Counted from the first letter of the stretch, positions 1 to 7,037 are shown. The stretch is DNA of 11,510 nt from a bacterium (GCA_021799155.1 JAJZBA010000009.1:1-11510), one strand, 5' to 3'. A program made the numbers and translations. The notes: generated by a model from the letters alone, not told the origin.

Positions 1-8
1 TCCGATCT
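1..8. other. Possible Illumina adapter remnant at contig edge
   Basis: The window opens with TCCGATCT, which equals the last eight bases of the standard Illumina adapter end. The window closes with AGA, the first three bases of that adapter's reverse complement. Both matches fall at the extreme ends in the expected orientation. I infer that this is a complete contig with untrimmed adapter bases, although an 8-mer plus a 3-mer can still match by chance. Confidence 0.45.
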
Positions 9-38
9 TACGTTTCTGATTTTTTTAAATAAGTAAGG

Positions 39-62
39 CTTCTTGAGAAAGAAGTTATTTTT
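39..62 (+). terminator. Weak terminator-like hairpin before IleRS
   Basis: CTTCTT and AAGAAG form a 6-bp stem closed by a GAGA loop (39-54), followed by a T-rich stretch. It could end an upstream gene lying outside the window. It overlaps the proposed IleRS -35 box, the stem is short, and it may be incidental. Confidence 0.25.
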
Positions 63-71
63 TTATATATT
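43..71 (+). promoter_or_regulatory. IleRS promoter giving a probable leaderless mRNA
   Basis: TTGAGA (43-48), a 17-bp spacer and TATATT (66-71) make a good sigma-70-type promoter. Only 7 nt separate the -10 box from the ATG at 79, so the predicted transcription start falls at about 78-79, on the start codon. No Shine-Dalgarno is present. A TTG at 43 would extend the frame by 12 codons, but it lies inside this promoter and adds no family-like sequence. Confidence 0.5.
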
Positions 72-78
72 GAATACA

Positions 79-3000
79 ATGCTGAAAAATTTTAAAAATC
101 TTTCTTTGCCGGAAATTGAGAAAAAAGTTTTGGAATTTTGGCGGGAGAATCGGATTTTTGAAAAATCCGTAAAAAAACCGGCCGGTAAATCGCCCAAGGG
201 TGATTATGTTTTTTACGACGGCCCGCCTTTTGCCACCGGTCTGCCGCATTACGGCCATATTTTGGCAAGCATTATCAAAGACGCCATTCCGCGTTATCAA
301 ACTATGAAAGGCAGAAGAGTGCCGCGCCGATGGGGATGGGATTGCCACGGCTTGCCGATTGAAAACGAAATCGAAAAAGATTTGGGTTTAAAAACAAAAA
401 AAGATATTGAAAATATCGGTATTAAAAATTTTAACGAAGCCGCCAGAAAAAAAGTTTTGGCTTATGCTTCGGATTGGAAAGAGATAATTCCTCGAATCGG
501 CCGCTGGGTTGATATGGAAAACGATTATAAGACGATGGATGCCGATTATACGGAATCGGTTTTGTGGATTTTTAAAACTTTGTACGATAAAGGCTTAATC
601 TACGAGGGTTATAAATCAATGCATCTTTGTCCGAGATGCGAAACGACTTTATCTAATTTTGAAGTGGCGCAAGGGTATAAAGAGATAGAGGATATATCGA
701 TTTATGTGAAATTTGAATTAAAAGAAACTAAACCCCAAACCCTAAAACCTAAAACTTATTTATTGGTTTGGACCACAACGCCTTGGACTTTACCGGGAAA
801 TGTCGCCTTAGCGATTAATTCTAAGATTAATTATGTAAAAATTAAAATTGAGGAAGAATATTTTATTCTGGCTAAAAATCGTCTTTCGGTAATCAGCTTC
901 CCCTATAAAATTATTGAGGAATTTAAGGGGATAAAGCTTATCGGTCTAACCTACGAACCGCCTTTTGATTATTTTAAAGCGCCTTTTAAAATTTATCCGG
1001 CGGATTTTGTCAGCGCCGAAGAAGGTACCGGCATTGTTCATATTGCGCCGGCTTTCGGCGAAGACGATATGAATTTGGCGCAAGAGAATAATTTACCGTT
1101 TATTCAACATGTTTCAATGGACGGTAAATTTAAGCCGGAAGTTAAAGACTTCGCCGGTTTGCCGGTAAAACCGAAAGAAAATCATCAATCAACGGATATT
1201 GAAATTATTAAATGGCTTGCTAAAGAAAATAAATTATTTAGCAAACAAAAAATCACGCACTCTTATCCTCATTGTTGGCGTTGCGATACTCCGCTTTTGA
1301 ATTACGCCGCTTCATCGTGGTTTATGAAGGCGACGGAAATTAAAAACAAACTTCTTTTAAATAATAAAAAAATTAATTGGATTCCGGCTCATATTCGCGA
1401 CGGCCGTTTCGGTAAGTGGCTCGAAGAAGCGCGCGACTGGGCGATTTCCCGAACGCGTTTTTGGGGGGCGCCGCTTCCGGTTTGGCGATGCGAAAAATGT
1501 GAGAAAATAAAAGTCATCGGCTCTCTCGAAGAACTTAAAAGAAATATTAAAAAAACTTGCAACAAATATTTTGTGATGCGCCATGGCGAGGCGGAAAGCA
1601 ATTTGTTTAATTTTATAAGCTCAAATTATAAAAACGAACATCATTTAACGGAAAGGGGCAAGAAACAAGTTAAGGCGGCGGCGAAAATTTTTCGACAAGG
1701 ACAGGATAAAATCGACTTTATTTTTTCTTCCGATTTTTTGCGCTGTCGCGAGACTGCTGAAATTGTCGCTGAAGCAGTCGGTTATCCCAAAAATAAAATA
1801 ATTTTTGACAAACGATTGCGAGAAATTAATACCGGAATTTTTGACGGCAGAAAACCGCAAGAATATCATGATTATTTTTCTTCGCTCGAAGAAAAATTTT
1901 ATAAAACGCCGCCTAAAGGAGAAAATCTGATAGAATTAAAAAAGCGCGTTTCTGAATTTTTATACGAAATAGCTAAGAAATATTCCGGAAAAAATATTTT
2001 AATCGTTTCCCACGAATATCCGATTTGGATGATTTTTAGCGGCGCCGCGGGTGCGGACGTAAAAAAATCAATTGAAATCAGAAAAAACAAATCGGATTTT
2101 TTAAAAACCGCGGAAATTAAAAAACTGGATTTTATCCCGATTCCCCATAACGATGATTTCGAACTTGATTTTCACAGGCCCTATATCGACGAAATAGAAT
2201 TTCCGTGTACCCATTCGGCAGGGGCTTCGACTGAGCTCAGTCGAAAGTCCTCAGGGCAGGTCTGCGGCGGCGTAATGAAACGTATCCCCGATGTTTTTGA
2301 TTGTTGGTTTGAATCCGGCGCGATGCCGTACGCTCAAGCGCATTATCCGTTTGAGAGGCGACTGCCTTTCCCCGCCGAATTTATTGCCGAAGGTGTTGAT
2401 CAGACGCGCGGTTGGTTTTACACGCTTTTAGTTTTATCAACAGCTTTATTTAATAAGCCGGCTTATAAAAATGTGATAGTCAACGGCATTATTTTAGCGG
2501 AAAGCGGCCAGAAGATGAGTAAGCGCTTAAAAAATTATCCCGATCCGATGGAAATTGTTAATAAATACGGCGCCGACGCTTTAAGATTATATCTTTTATC
2601 TTCGCCGGCAGTGAGAGGAGAGAGTTTTAACTTTTCTGAAAAAGGCGTCGATGAGATTTATAAAAAAACAATTTTAAGATTTTGGAATGTTTACAGTTTT
2701 TACGATCTTTATGCCGAAAGAAAAATTAAGGCTAAAAGTCATTTACCTAAAATAAAATCGAAAAATGTTTTGGATAAATGGATTTTGGCAAGACTTAACG
2801 AGACAATACTTGGGATTTCTAAAAATCTTGAAAAATACGAATTAGATAAAGCCAGTCGGCCAATAAATGATTTTATCGATGACTTGTCCACCTGGTATAT
2901 CAGGCGTTCAAGAGTGCGTTTTAAAGTTCCGTTTCACCTTCACATTCATAAAAAAAATAAAAAACCATTAAAGGATAGAGATGACGCGATTGAAACAACT

Positions 3001-3654
3001 AAGTTTATTTTAATTGAATTTTCAAAAGCCGTTTCGCCTTTTATTCCTTTTATTGCAGAAGTAGTTTATAAGTTAACGGACGGCAAAAAGGAAAGCGTTC
3101 ATTTGGATAATTGGCCGGATTACAAGTCGCTTTCAAGAAGCGAGAAAAACATAATCGAGAAAATGAAAATCGTCCGCGAAATTGTTGAGAAAGTTTTAGC
3201 GATTCGTCAAGCGGCAGGGATAAAAGTGAGGCAACCGCTTGCTTCGCTTAAAATTAAAAATCAAAAATTAAAAATCAAAAATGACAAGGAATTATTAGAT
3301 TTAATTAAAGATGAGATAAATGTGAAAAAAATAATATTTGATTCTAAAATAAAAAATGATTTTGAATTGGATACAAAAATTACGAATGAATTAAAAAAGG
3401 AAGGACAAATAAGAGAATTGGTAAGAATTATTCAGGATTTAAGAAAAGACGCCGGATACACGCCAAAAGACAGGGTGGTTTTATACGCCCAAACCGGCGA
3501 TGAATTATTTAATTTAATTAGTCAAAATTTAATTTCTCTAAAACAGGAGATTGGCGCCAAGGAAATCGCGTTTAAAAAAACAGCTAAATTTGACGCCGAA
3601 GAAGAAACCAAAATTGACGGTTTTCAAATTTGGCTGGGGATAAAGAAAATTTAA
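79..3654 (+). CDS. ileS: Isoleucyl-tRNA synthetase with embedded histidine-phosphatase domain
   Basis: Charges tRNA-Ile with isoleucine in the cytoplasm. The protein is 1191 aa. Visible motifs are HYGH at 57-60 (HIGH motif), WTTTPWTLPGN and HIAPAFGEDD of the CP1 editing domain (about 180-400), KMSKR at 812-816, an anticodon-binding region from about 890, and zinc-type Cys pairs at C184/C187, C399/C402 and C471/C474. HYGH plus KMSKR point to the eukaryote/archaeal-like IleS2 class, which is often mupirocin-resistant (family knowledge). Unusually, residues of about 495-690 form a whole histidine-phosphatase domain: RHG at 501-503, SSDFLRCRETAE at 550-561, E582 and SHE at 644-646. The IleRS sequence resumes at FHRPYIDEI. 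A last Cys pair that is normally CxxC is split as C710...C729 by a palindromic repeat. Two heptamer tracts add loop residues near 218-227 and 1059-1067. First gene of a four-gene operon. The start is set by the promoter and by family alignment. Confidence 0.96.
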   Translation: MLKNFKNLSLPEIEKKVLEFWRENRIFEKSVKKPAGKSPKGDYVFYDGPPFATGLPHYGHILASIIKDAIPRYQTMKGRRVPRRWGWDCHGLPIENEIEKDLGLKTKKDIENIGIKNFNEAARKKVLAYASDWKEIIPRIGRWVDMENDYKTMDADYTESVLWIFKTLYDKGLIYEGYKSMHLCPRCETTLSNFEVAQGYKEIEDISIYVKFELKETKPQTLKPKTYLLVWTTTPWTLPGNVALAINSKINYVKIKIEEEYFILAKNRLSVISFPYKIIEEFKGIKLIGLTYEPPFDYFKAPFKIYPADFVSAEEGTGIVHIAPAFGEDDMNLAQENNLPFIQHVSMDGKFKPEVKDFAGLPVKPKENHQSTDIEIIKWLAKENKLFSKQKITHSYPHCWRCDTPLLNYAASSWFMKATEIKNKLLLNNKKINWIPAHIRDGRFGKWLEEARDWAISRTRFWGAPLPVWRCEKCEKIKVIGSLEELKRNIKKTCNKYFVMRHGEAESNLFNFISSNYKNEHHLTERGKKQVKAAAKIFRQGQDKIDFIFSSDFLRCRETAEIVAEAVGYPKNKIIFDKRLREINTGIFDGRKPQEYHDYFSSLEEKFYKTPPKGENLIELKKRVSEFLYEIAKKYSGKNILIVSHEYPIWMIFSGAAGADVKKSIEIRKNKSDFLKTAEIKKLDFIPIPHNDDFELDFHRPYIDEIEFPCTHSAGASTELSRKSSGQVCGGVMKRIPDVFDCWFESGAMPYAQAHYPFERRLPFPAEFIAEGVDQTRGWFYTLLVLSTALFNKPAYKNVIVNGIILAESGQKMSKRLKNYPDPMEIVNKYGADALRLYLLSSPAVRGESFNFSEKGVDEIYKKTILRFWNVYSFYDLYAERKIKAKSHLPKIKSKNVLDKWILARLNETILGISKNLEKYELDKASRPINDFIDDLSTWYIRRSRVRFKVPFHLHIHKKNKKPLKDRDDAIETTKFILIEFSKAVSPFIPFIAEVVYKLTDGKKESVHLDNWPDYKSLSRSEKNIIEKMKIVREIVEKVLAIRQAAGIKVRQPLASLKIKNQKLKIKNDKELLDLIKDEINVKKIIFDSKIKNDFELDTKITNELKKEGQIRELVRIIQDLRKDAGYTPKDRVVLYAQTGDELFNLISQNLISLKQEIGAKEIAFKKTAKFDAEEETKIDGFQIWLGIKKI
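730..757 (+). repeat. 28-bp tract of four telomere-like heptamers inside ileS
   Basis: Four imperfect 7-mers of the form AAACCCY/AAAACYT lie head to tail and encode part of TKPQTLKPKT, a loop just before the conserved TYLLVWTTTPW strand of the editing domain. Typical IleRS proteins have a shorter turn here (recalled, not aligned). Confidence 0.6.
2226..2245. repeat. Perfect 20-bp palindrome inserted in ileS Zn-knuckle
   Basis: TTCGACTGAG is followed directly by its reverse complement CTCAGTCGAA. The palindrome is the core of an apparent in-frame insertion of about 16 codons that separates C710 from C729, two residues normally spaced as CxxC in IleS2-type enzymes. The encoded residues (GASTELSRKSSG) look unlike IleRS. 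The core TCGAC...GCTC recurs in the RtcB and beta-CASP genes of this window. Confidence 0.75.
3253..3280 (+). repeat. Exact tandem 14-mer (four heptamers) in ileS
   Basis: ATTAAAAATCAAAA occurs twice in exact tandem, and each copy is itself two near-identical heptamers (ATTAAAA, ATCAAAA). It encodes LKIKNQKLKIKN between the conserved IRQAAGIKVRQPLASL and ELLDLIKDEINVKKI segments, in a surface-like linker of the C-terminal region. Confidence 0.7.
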
Positions 3655-3656
3655 TT

Positions 3657-3959
3657 ATGCAGTACAACAAATTAGTTCGCGATAAAGTAGTGGAAATCAT
3701 AAAAAATAAAGGCGAAAAAGCGATTTTTCATATTGCCGATGAATCGGAATATTGGGAAAAATTGCAGGAAAAATTAAAAGAAGAAGTTGATGAATTCATA
3801 AAAGACCCAAGCATCGGCGAAGTTTCGGACATTCTTGAAGTGATCGAGGCAATATGCGAATTCAAAAATTTCGATAAGTCGGAATTGGAAAGCGTTAAAA
3901 ACAAAAAAGCCGAAGACAGAGGAAAATTTGAAAAGAGAATAATTTTAGATGAGAGTTGA
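3657..3959 (+). CDS. MazG-like house-cleaning NTP pyrophosphohydrolase
   Basis: A small (100 aa) all-alpha protein of the MazG/PRA-PH superfamily, close to the predicted house-cleaning non-canonical NTP pyrophosphatases of COG4997 (recognised by pattern). These enzymes are expected to split NTP to NMP and PPi in the cytoplasm, with Mg2+ bound by acidic side chains. The N-terminal YNKLVRDKVVEII is typical of the family. The acidic motif is KLKEEVDEF (E42, E43, E46) followed by EVSD (E55, D58), and the C-terminal RGKFEKRIIL matches the family's usual RGGF-type tail. The ATG lies 2 nt after the IleRS stop with no Shine-Dalgarno, so it is probably cotranscribed and translationally coupled. A longer frame beginning at a TTG at 3630 overlaps IleRS and is unlikely. 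The true substrate cannot be read from sequence. Confidence 0.85.
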   Translation: MQYNKLVRDKVVEIIKNKGEKAIFHIADESEYWEKLQEKLKEEVDEFIKDPSIGEVSDILEVIEAICEFKNFDKSELESVKNKKAEDRGKFEKRIILDES

Positions 3960-3962
3960 AAA

Positions 3963-4559
3963 ATGGATTTAAAATCAACTTATAATAAAATTGCTAAAGA
4001 TTGGCATAAAAATCATCAGCAAGATGATTGGTGGGTTGAGGGCGTAGATAAATTCATTAGTCTTTTAAAACAGGGCAGTGTTGTGCTTGATATCGGTTGT
4101 GGCGGCGGGACGAAAACCAAATATTTAGTTAACAAAGGATTGAAGGTTTTTGGAATTGATTTTTCGGAAAAAATGATTGGAATAGCAAAACGGGAAGTTC
4201 CGGAAGCCGATTTTTTGACGATGGATTTGCGCGATGTCAATGATTTAGAAGAAAATTTTGACGGAATTTTTGTGCAAGCAGTTTTGTTGCATTTTCCCAA
4301 AAAAGAAATACGAGACGTTTTAAAAAAAATAATAAACAAATTAAAAGATGGCGGCTATTTGTATATAGCAGTAAAAGAAACAAAATCCGGCCAGCCGGAA
4401 GAAGAGATAAAAATTGAAAACGATTATGGCTATCAATATGAAAGATTTTTCAGTTATTTTATGCTTGAAGAATTAAAGAATTTATTTTTTGATTTCAAAA
4501 TGAAGGTCGTTTATGAAAACACGATCAATGGCTGGATACAAATAATTTCTAGAAAATGA
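3963..4559 (+). CDS. Class I SAM-dependent methyltransferase
   Basis: A 198-aa soluble methyltransferase with the Rossmann-like SAM fold. Motif I is VLDIGCGGG (41-49), the acidic residue that binds the SAM ribose is D66 in FGIDFS, a motif-II-like acidic turn is TMDLRD (87-91), and the post-motif strand is LKDGGYLYIAVKE (about 127-139). This arrangement fits the Methyltransf_11/25 group. The substrate is not evident: the first 35 residues (YNKIAKDWHKNHQQDDWW) and a Tyr/Phe-rich C-terminus would form the acceptor site. It starts 3 nt after the MazG-like gene, and its stop overlaps the start of the SET gene (ATGA), so the three are probably one transcript with ileS. No Shine-Dalgarno is seen. 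Confidence is high for the fold and low for the role. Confidence 0.9.
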   Translation: MDLKSTYNKIAKDWHKNHQQDDWWVEGVDKFISLLKQGSVVLDIGCGGGTKTKYLVNKGLKVFGIDFSEKMIGIAKREVPEADFLTMDLRDVNDLEENFDGIFVQAVLLHFPKKEIRDVLKKIINKLKDGGYLYIAVKETKSGQPEEEIKIENDYGYQYERFFSYFMLEELKNLFFDFKMKVVYENTINGWIQIISRK

Positions 4560-5074
4560 ATTTTAAAAAAATTAAAAACGAGTCCTGGATAGATCCGCGA
4601 GTAGAAATTAGAAATTCTTTTATACATAACAAAGGAATGTTTGCTAAAAAATTAATCAAGAAAGGAGAAATTATTATTGTTTGGGGAGGGGAAATAATAC
4701 GCCAAAAAGATATTTTAAGTGGTAAATATCGAAAAGATGGAATAGTACAGATCGAAGATGGTATTTTCCTTGGAGATTTATTATCAAGCGATAAAAACAT
4801 GGATGAGTTTACTAATCATTCATGCGATTCTAATTTATGGATGGATAATGAAATAACTCTTTCTGCGCGACGTGATATTTTACCGGGCGAAGAGATAACA
4901 GTTGATTATGCATTATTTGCTTGGGTCGATATGCAAAATTTCTGCAATTGCGGATCGCCATTATGTAGAAAAATTATTACTAATGAAGATTGGAAATTAA
5001 ATGATGTGCAGAAAAGATATTTTGGTCACTTTTCCCCATTTTTAAATAAAAAAATAAACGATAATAGAAATTAA
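4556..5074 (+). CDS. SET-domain lysine methyltransferase-like protein
   Basis: A 172-aa protein carrying a nearly complete SET domain. The N-terminal turn is NKGMFAKKLIKKGEIII (about 25-41), the SAM/lysine-channel knot is NHSCDSN (87-93), the second knot segment is ARRDILPGEEITVDYA (104-119), and a post-SET Cys cluster CxCxxxxC lies at C130, C132 and C137. SET proteins transfer methyl groups from SAM to protein lysines. In bacteria the targets are usually unknown, and ribosomal or nucleoid proteins have been proposed for some. The ATG overlaps the preceding TGA by 4 nt, so translation is probably coupled to the methyltransferase before it. A Lys/Asn-rich tail follows the post-SET motif. Pairing two methyltransferases of different folds in one operon is notable. 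Confidence 0.9.
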   Translation: MNFKKIKNESWIDPRVEIRNSFIHNKGMFAKKLIKKGEIIIVWGGEIIRQKDILSGKYRKDGIVQIEDGIFLGDLLSSDKNMDEFTNHSCDSNLWMDNEITLSARRDILPGEEITVDYALFAWVDMQNFCNCGSPLCRKIITNEDWKLNDVQKRYFGHFSPFLNKKINDNRN

Positions 5075-5092
5075 AAAAATAAAATTAATAAA

Positions 5093-5236
5093 ATTATAAA
5101 ATTAAAAATCCGCAGACAAAATAAAGATATTTTCGAAGCGATTAAAAGCGGGAAAAAGAAGATAGAAACTCGGGCAGCAACGGAGAAATATATGGCGGTA
5201 AAGGTTGATGATATTATGATGATGCAAAATTATTGA
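5093..5236 (+). pseudogene. Truncated ASCH-domain gene remnant
   Basis: The frame reads KLKIRRQNKDIFEAIKSGKK, then KIETRAATEKY, ending at a TGA at 5234-5236. The LKIRR...I..GKKxIETR pattern is the N-terminal signature of ASCH (PUA-like) proteins, which are normally about 100 aa or more. There is no ATG, GTG or TTG in frame ahead of the conserved part, only AT-rich sequence after the SET stop, and everything after the first 45 or so residues is missing. I therefore read it as a decayed gene that has lost its start and its C-terminal half. It shares its frame with the SET gene across the TAA at 5072-5074, but this looks accidental. Confidence 0.65.
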
Positions 5237-5241
5237 GAGAG

Positions 5242-5266
5242 ATTTATTTAAATTTTCTAAATAAAT
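5242..5266. repeat. AT-only 9-bp hairpin ahead of the hydrolase
   Basis: ATTTATTTA and TAAATAAAT form a perfect 9-bp stem with a 7-nt loop, ending 4 nt before the hydrolase ATG. A TTGAGA at 5233-5238 could serve as a -35 box with a poor -10 inside the hairpin. It may be a weak terminator for the upstream operon or a promoter-proximal structure. Low sequence complexity limits confidence. Confidence 0.35.
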
Positions 5267-5270
5267 AATT

Positions 5271-6017
5271 ATGCAAATTTTACGGACAAAATTTAAAAAA
5301 GAAATTATTGCAGAATTTTTGGCGCCGATAAAATCTTCAAATAAGGTGATTATTCTTTGCGGCGGTATGCCATCATATCCCGGGAGAAGAAATGAATTGC
5401 TGGAATTTTTGGCGAAAAAGGGATATTGGGTTTTTTTGCCGCGTTATCGCGGTAGTTGGGAAAGCGGCGGTTCGTTTCTAAAAATTTCTCCACATCAGGA
5501 TGTTATTGATATTATCAATGAATTGCCGCGCGGTTTTCGGGATTTATGGAGTAATAAAAAATATAAAATAAAAAATCCTGAAATTTATTTAATTGGTTCA
5601 AGTTTTGGCGGTCCAGCCGTGATTTTGGCTTCTAAAGATAAAAGAGTTAAAAAAGTTGTGGCGTTTTCGCCAGTGATTGATTGGCGGGAAGAAAGTAAAA
5701 TTGAAACAGTGAGTTCTCTTAGTAAATTTACAAGAATTGCTTTTGGTAATGGTTATAGATTTATAAATAAAAATTGGAATAAACTAAAATCCGGAAAATT
5801 TTATAATCCAATAAACGAAGCCAAATCAATTAATGGCAAGAAAATATTTATTATTCACGCCAAAGATGATGAAGTGGTGTATTCAAAGCCGTCGGAAAAA
5901 TTCGCAAAATTAACCGGTTGTAAATTTATTTTGCTTAAAACCGGCGGGCATTTATCATCGTCAAATTTAATGGCGCTTAAATTTTGGAAGAAAATTAAAT
6001 TATTTTTGAAAGACTAA
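5271..6017 (+). CDS. Alpha/beta-hydrolase (S9/dienelactone-hydrolase-like)
   Basis: A 248-aa alpha/beta-fold serine hydrolase, probably cytoplasmic since no signal peptide is visible. The nucleophile elbow is GSSFGG with S111, and the acid is D199 or D200 in IIHAKDDEVV, a spacing typical of prolyl-oligopeptidase-like and esterase families. The base is H227 in TGGHLS. An oxyanion-side strand is ILCGGMPSYPGR (about 29-39), and RYRGSWESGG (58-67) corresponds to the R-x-G-S segment after strand 4. Esterase or peptidase activity is expected, but the substrate is unknown. The ATG has no Shine-Dalgarno. It follows a short decayed region and is 9 nt from the transporter gene, so the two are probably cotranscribed. 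Confidence 0.85.
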   Translation: MQILRTKFKKEIIAEFLAPIKSSNKVIILCGGMPSYPGRRNELLEFLAKKGYWVFLPRYRGSWESGGSFLKISPHQDVIDIINELPRGFRDLWSNKKYKIKNPEIYLIGSSFGGPAVILASKDKRVKKVVAFSPVIDWREESKIETVSSLSKFTRIAFGNGYRFINKNWNKLKSGKFYNPINEAKSINGKKIFIIHAKDDEVVYSKPSEKFAKLTGCKFILLKTGGHLSSSNLMALKFWKKIKLFLKD

Positions 6018-6026
6018 TCAAGAATT

Positions 6027-6941
6027 ATGTCTATATTTTTAATTTCTTTGCCGATATTTTTAATAGTTTTAAGCGGCTGGCTGCTTAAAAAGTTTAAAGT
6101 CGTAACCGACGACTGGGTCCATATTCTTAATGAATTTACTTATTATGTCGCTTTGCCGGCTTTAATTATCGCCAGTTTCTGGGAGATTAATTTTTTAAGC
6201 GGAGAAGCGCGGCGTTTGATTTTCTGGAGTTTATTAATAATGATCTTCTTCTTCCTTTTTATTTTCCTTCTTCTTTCTTTTTTCAAAATTTCCAAATCGC
6301 TTAAGGCCGCCATCCTTTTAGGAGCCGCTGTCGGCAACACTCTTTATATGGGGCCGGCACTGGTCGAGATTGGATTCGGAAAAGAATTTTTGCCGAACGC
6401 CGCTTTAATCGGCGTTATCTTTTTAATAATCCCTTTGGCGGCCGTAATTGCCTTGATTCAATATTGGTATTGCCGCGAGCGCTGTCTTCAAAAAGAATTA
6501 ATCAGTTTTTTAAAAAATCCTTTGGTAATTTCCGCGGCGGTCGGGGTTGTTTTAAGTTTTTTAAAATTTGACGAGCCTTTAATACTCGGCATCAGAAAAT
6601 CGATTGCAATGCTTGGCGCTACGGCTTCGCCGGTGGCTTTGTTTGCTTTGGGCGGCTTTCTTTACGGAAAATTTTTAAAAAAGGATTTGGGCGTGGTGTT
6701 TTTGATTTCTTTTTTAAAAATAATCGCTTTTCCGTTGGCGATTATTATTTCTTCAGGATTTTTAACCAAAACAAACAGCTTTCAAATTTTGACTTTGCTT
6801 TCGGCGATGCCGGTGGCGGTTACCACTTTCGTAATCGCGGAAAAATTCAATCTTCATAAAGATTTAATCGGTAACGCCATTCTTGTTTCAACGATTTTTT
6901 CATTCATCATCGCGCCGATTATAATTTCGTTGTTTTTGTAA
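6027..6941 (+). CDS. AEC-family (auxin efflux carrier-like) permease
   Basis: A 304-aa integral membrane protein with about ten hydrophobic segments, at roughly 3-20, 34-52, 63-86, 92-114, 124-146, 163-179, 191-212, 221-243, 251-270 and 280-303. The pattern matches the AEC family (TC 2.A.69): YYVALPALI in TM2, a Gly/Asn break in TM4 (GAAVGNTLYMGPAL), NPLVISAAVGV in TM6, ASPVALFALGGFL in TM7, and AMPVAVTTFVIAEKF in TM9. Bacterial members export or exchange organic acids such as malate, or other small anions. The substrate here cannot be assigned. The start lies 9 nt after the hydrolase stop without a Shine-Dalgarno. No clear terminator follows before the next promoter. Confidence 0.88.
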   Translation: MSIFLISLPIFLIVLSGWLLKKFKVVTDDWVHILNEFTYYVALPALIIASFWEINFLSGEARRLIFWSLLIMIFFFLFIFLLLSFFKISKSLKAAILLGAAVGNTLYMGPALVEIGFGKEFLPNAALIGVIFLIIPLAAVIALIQYWYCRERCLQKELISFLKNPLVISAAVGVVLSFLKFDEPLILGIRKSIAMLGATASPVALFALGGFLYGKFLKKDLGVVFLISFLKIIAFPLAIIISSGFLTKTNSFQILTLLSAMPVAVTTFVIAEKFNLHKDLIGNAILVSTIFSFIIAPIIISLFL

Positions 6942-6952
6942 TTCGGTGAAAT

Positions 6953-6980
6953 TTGACAATATATAAATTGTTTGTATTAT
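6953..6980 (+). promoter_or_regulatory. Sigma-70-type promoter of the small regulator cassette
   Basis: A consensus TTGACA (6953-6958), a 16-bp spacer and TATTAT (6975-6980) predict transcription from about 6987, giving a leader of roughly 50 nt that contains the inverted repeat at 6991-7009 and a perfect Shine-Dalgarno. It is the only plus-strand promoter here with a consensus -35. Confidence 0.7.
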
Positions 6981-6990
6981 TTAATTAGAC

Positions 6991-7009
6991 ACCGACAATT
7001 TTTGTCGGT
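6991..7009. promoter_or_regulatory. Inverted repeat in 5' leader: operator or RNA hairpin
   Basis: ACCGACAA, a TTT spacer and TTGTCGGT form a perfect 8-bp inverted repeat starting about 4 nt after the predicted transcription start. As DNA it has the size and position of an operator for a dimeric repressor, possibly the winged-helix-like protein encoded just downstream. As RNA it is a stable stem with a 3-nt loop. The following TTTAAAAATTTA is a poor U-tract, so a terminator function is less likely. Confidence 0.5.
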
Positions 7010-7022
7010 TTAAAAATTTAAG

Positions 7023-7033
7023 AAGGAGGTGAT
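7023..7033 (+). promoter_or_regulatory. Perfect extended Shine-Dalgarno
   Basis: AAGGAGGTGAT is fully complementary to the usual 16S 3' end, and its AGGAGG core lies 8 nt from the ATG at 7038. It contrasts with the SD-less housekeeping genes around it. Confidence 0.85.
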
Positions 7034-7037
7034 TTAA

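Noticed and set aside
43..78. Possible 12-residue N-terminal extension of IleRS from a TTG
   Set aside because: The TTG is part of the proposed -35 box, there is no SD, and the extension does not resemble IleRS, which fits well from the ATG at 79.
55..348. Minus-strand ORFs inside ileS, the methyltransferase, transporter and rtcB genes
   Set aside because: They are shadows of strongly conserved plus-strand genes, with no ribosome site or recognisable protein sequence.
730..757. Telomere-like CCCTAAA pattern as a sign of eukaryotic or linear-end DNA
   Set aside because: It is a short internal coding tract, matched in size by two other heptamer tracts of different sequence.
1691..1710. TTCGACAAGGACAGGATAAA as a fourth copy of the dispersed repeat
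   Set aside because: It only partly matches the core (GCTC is absent), and the histidine-phosphatase domain has no evident extra residues there.
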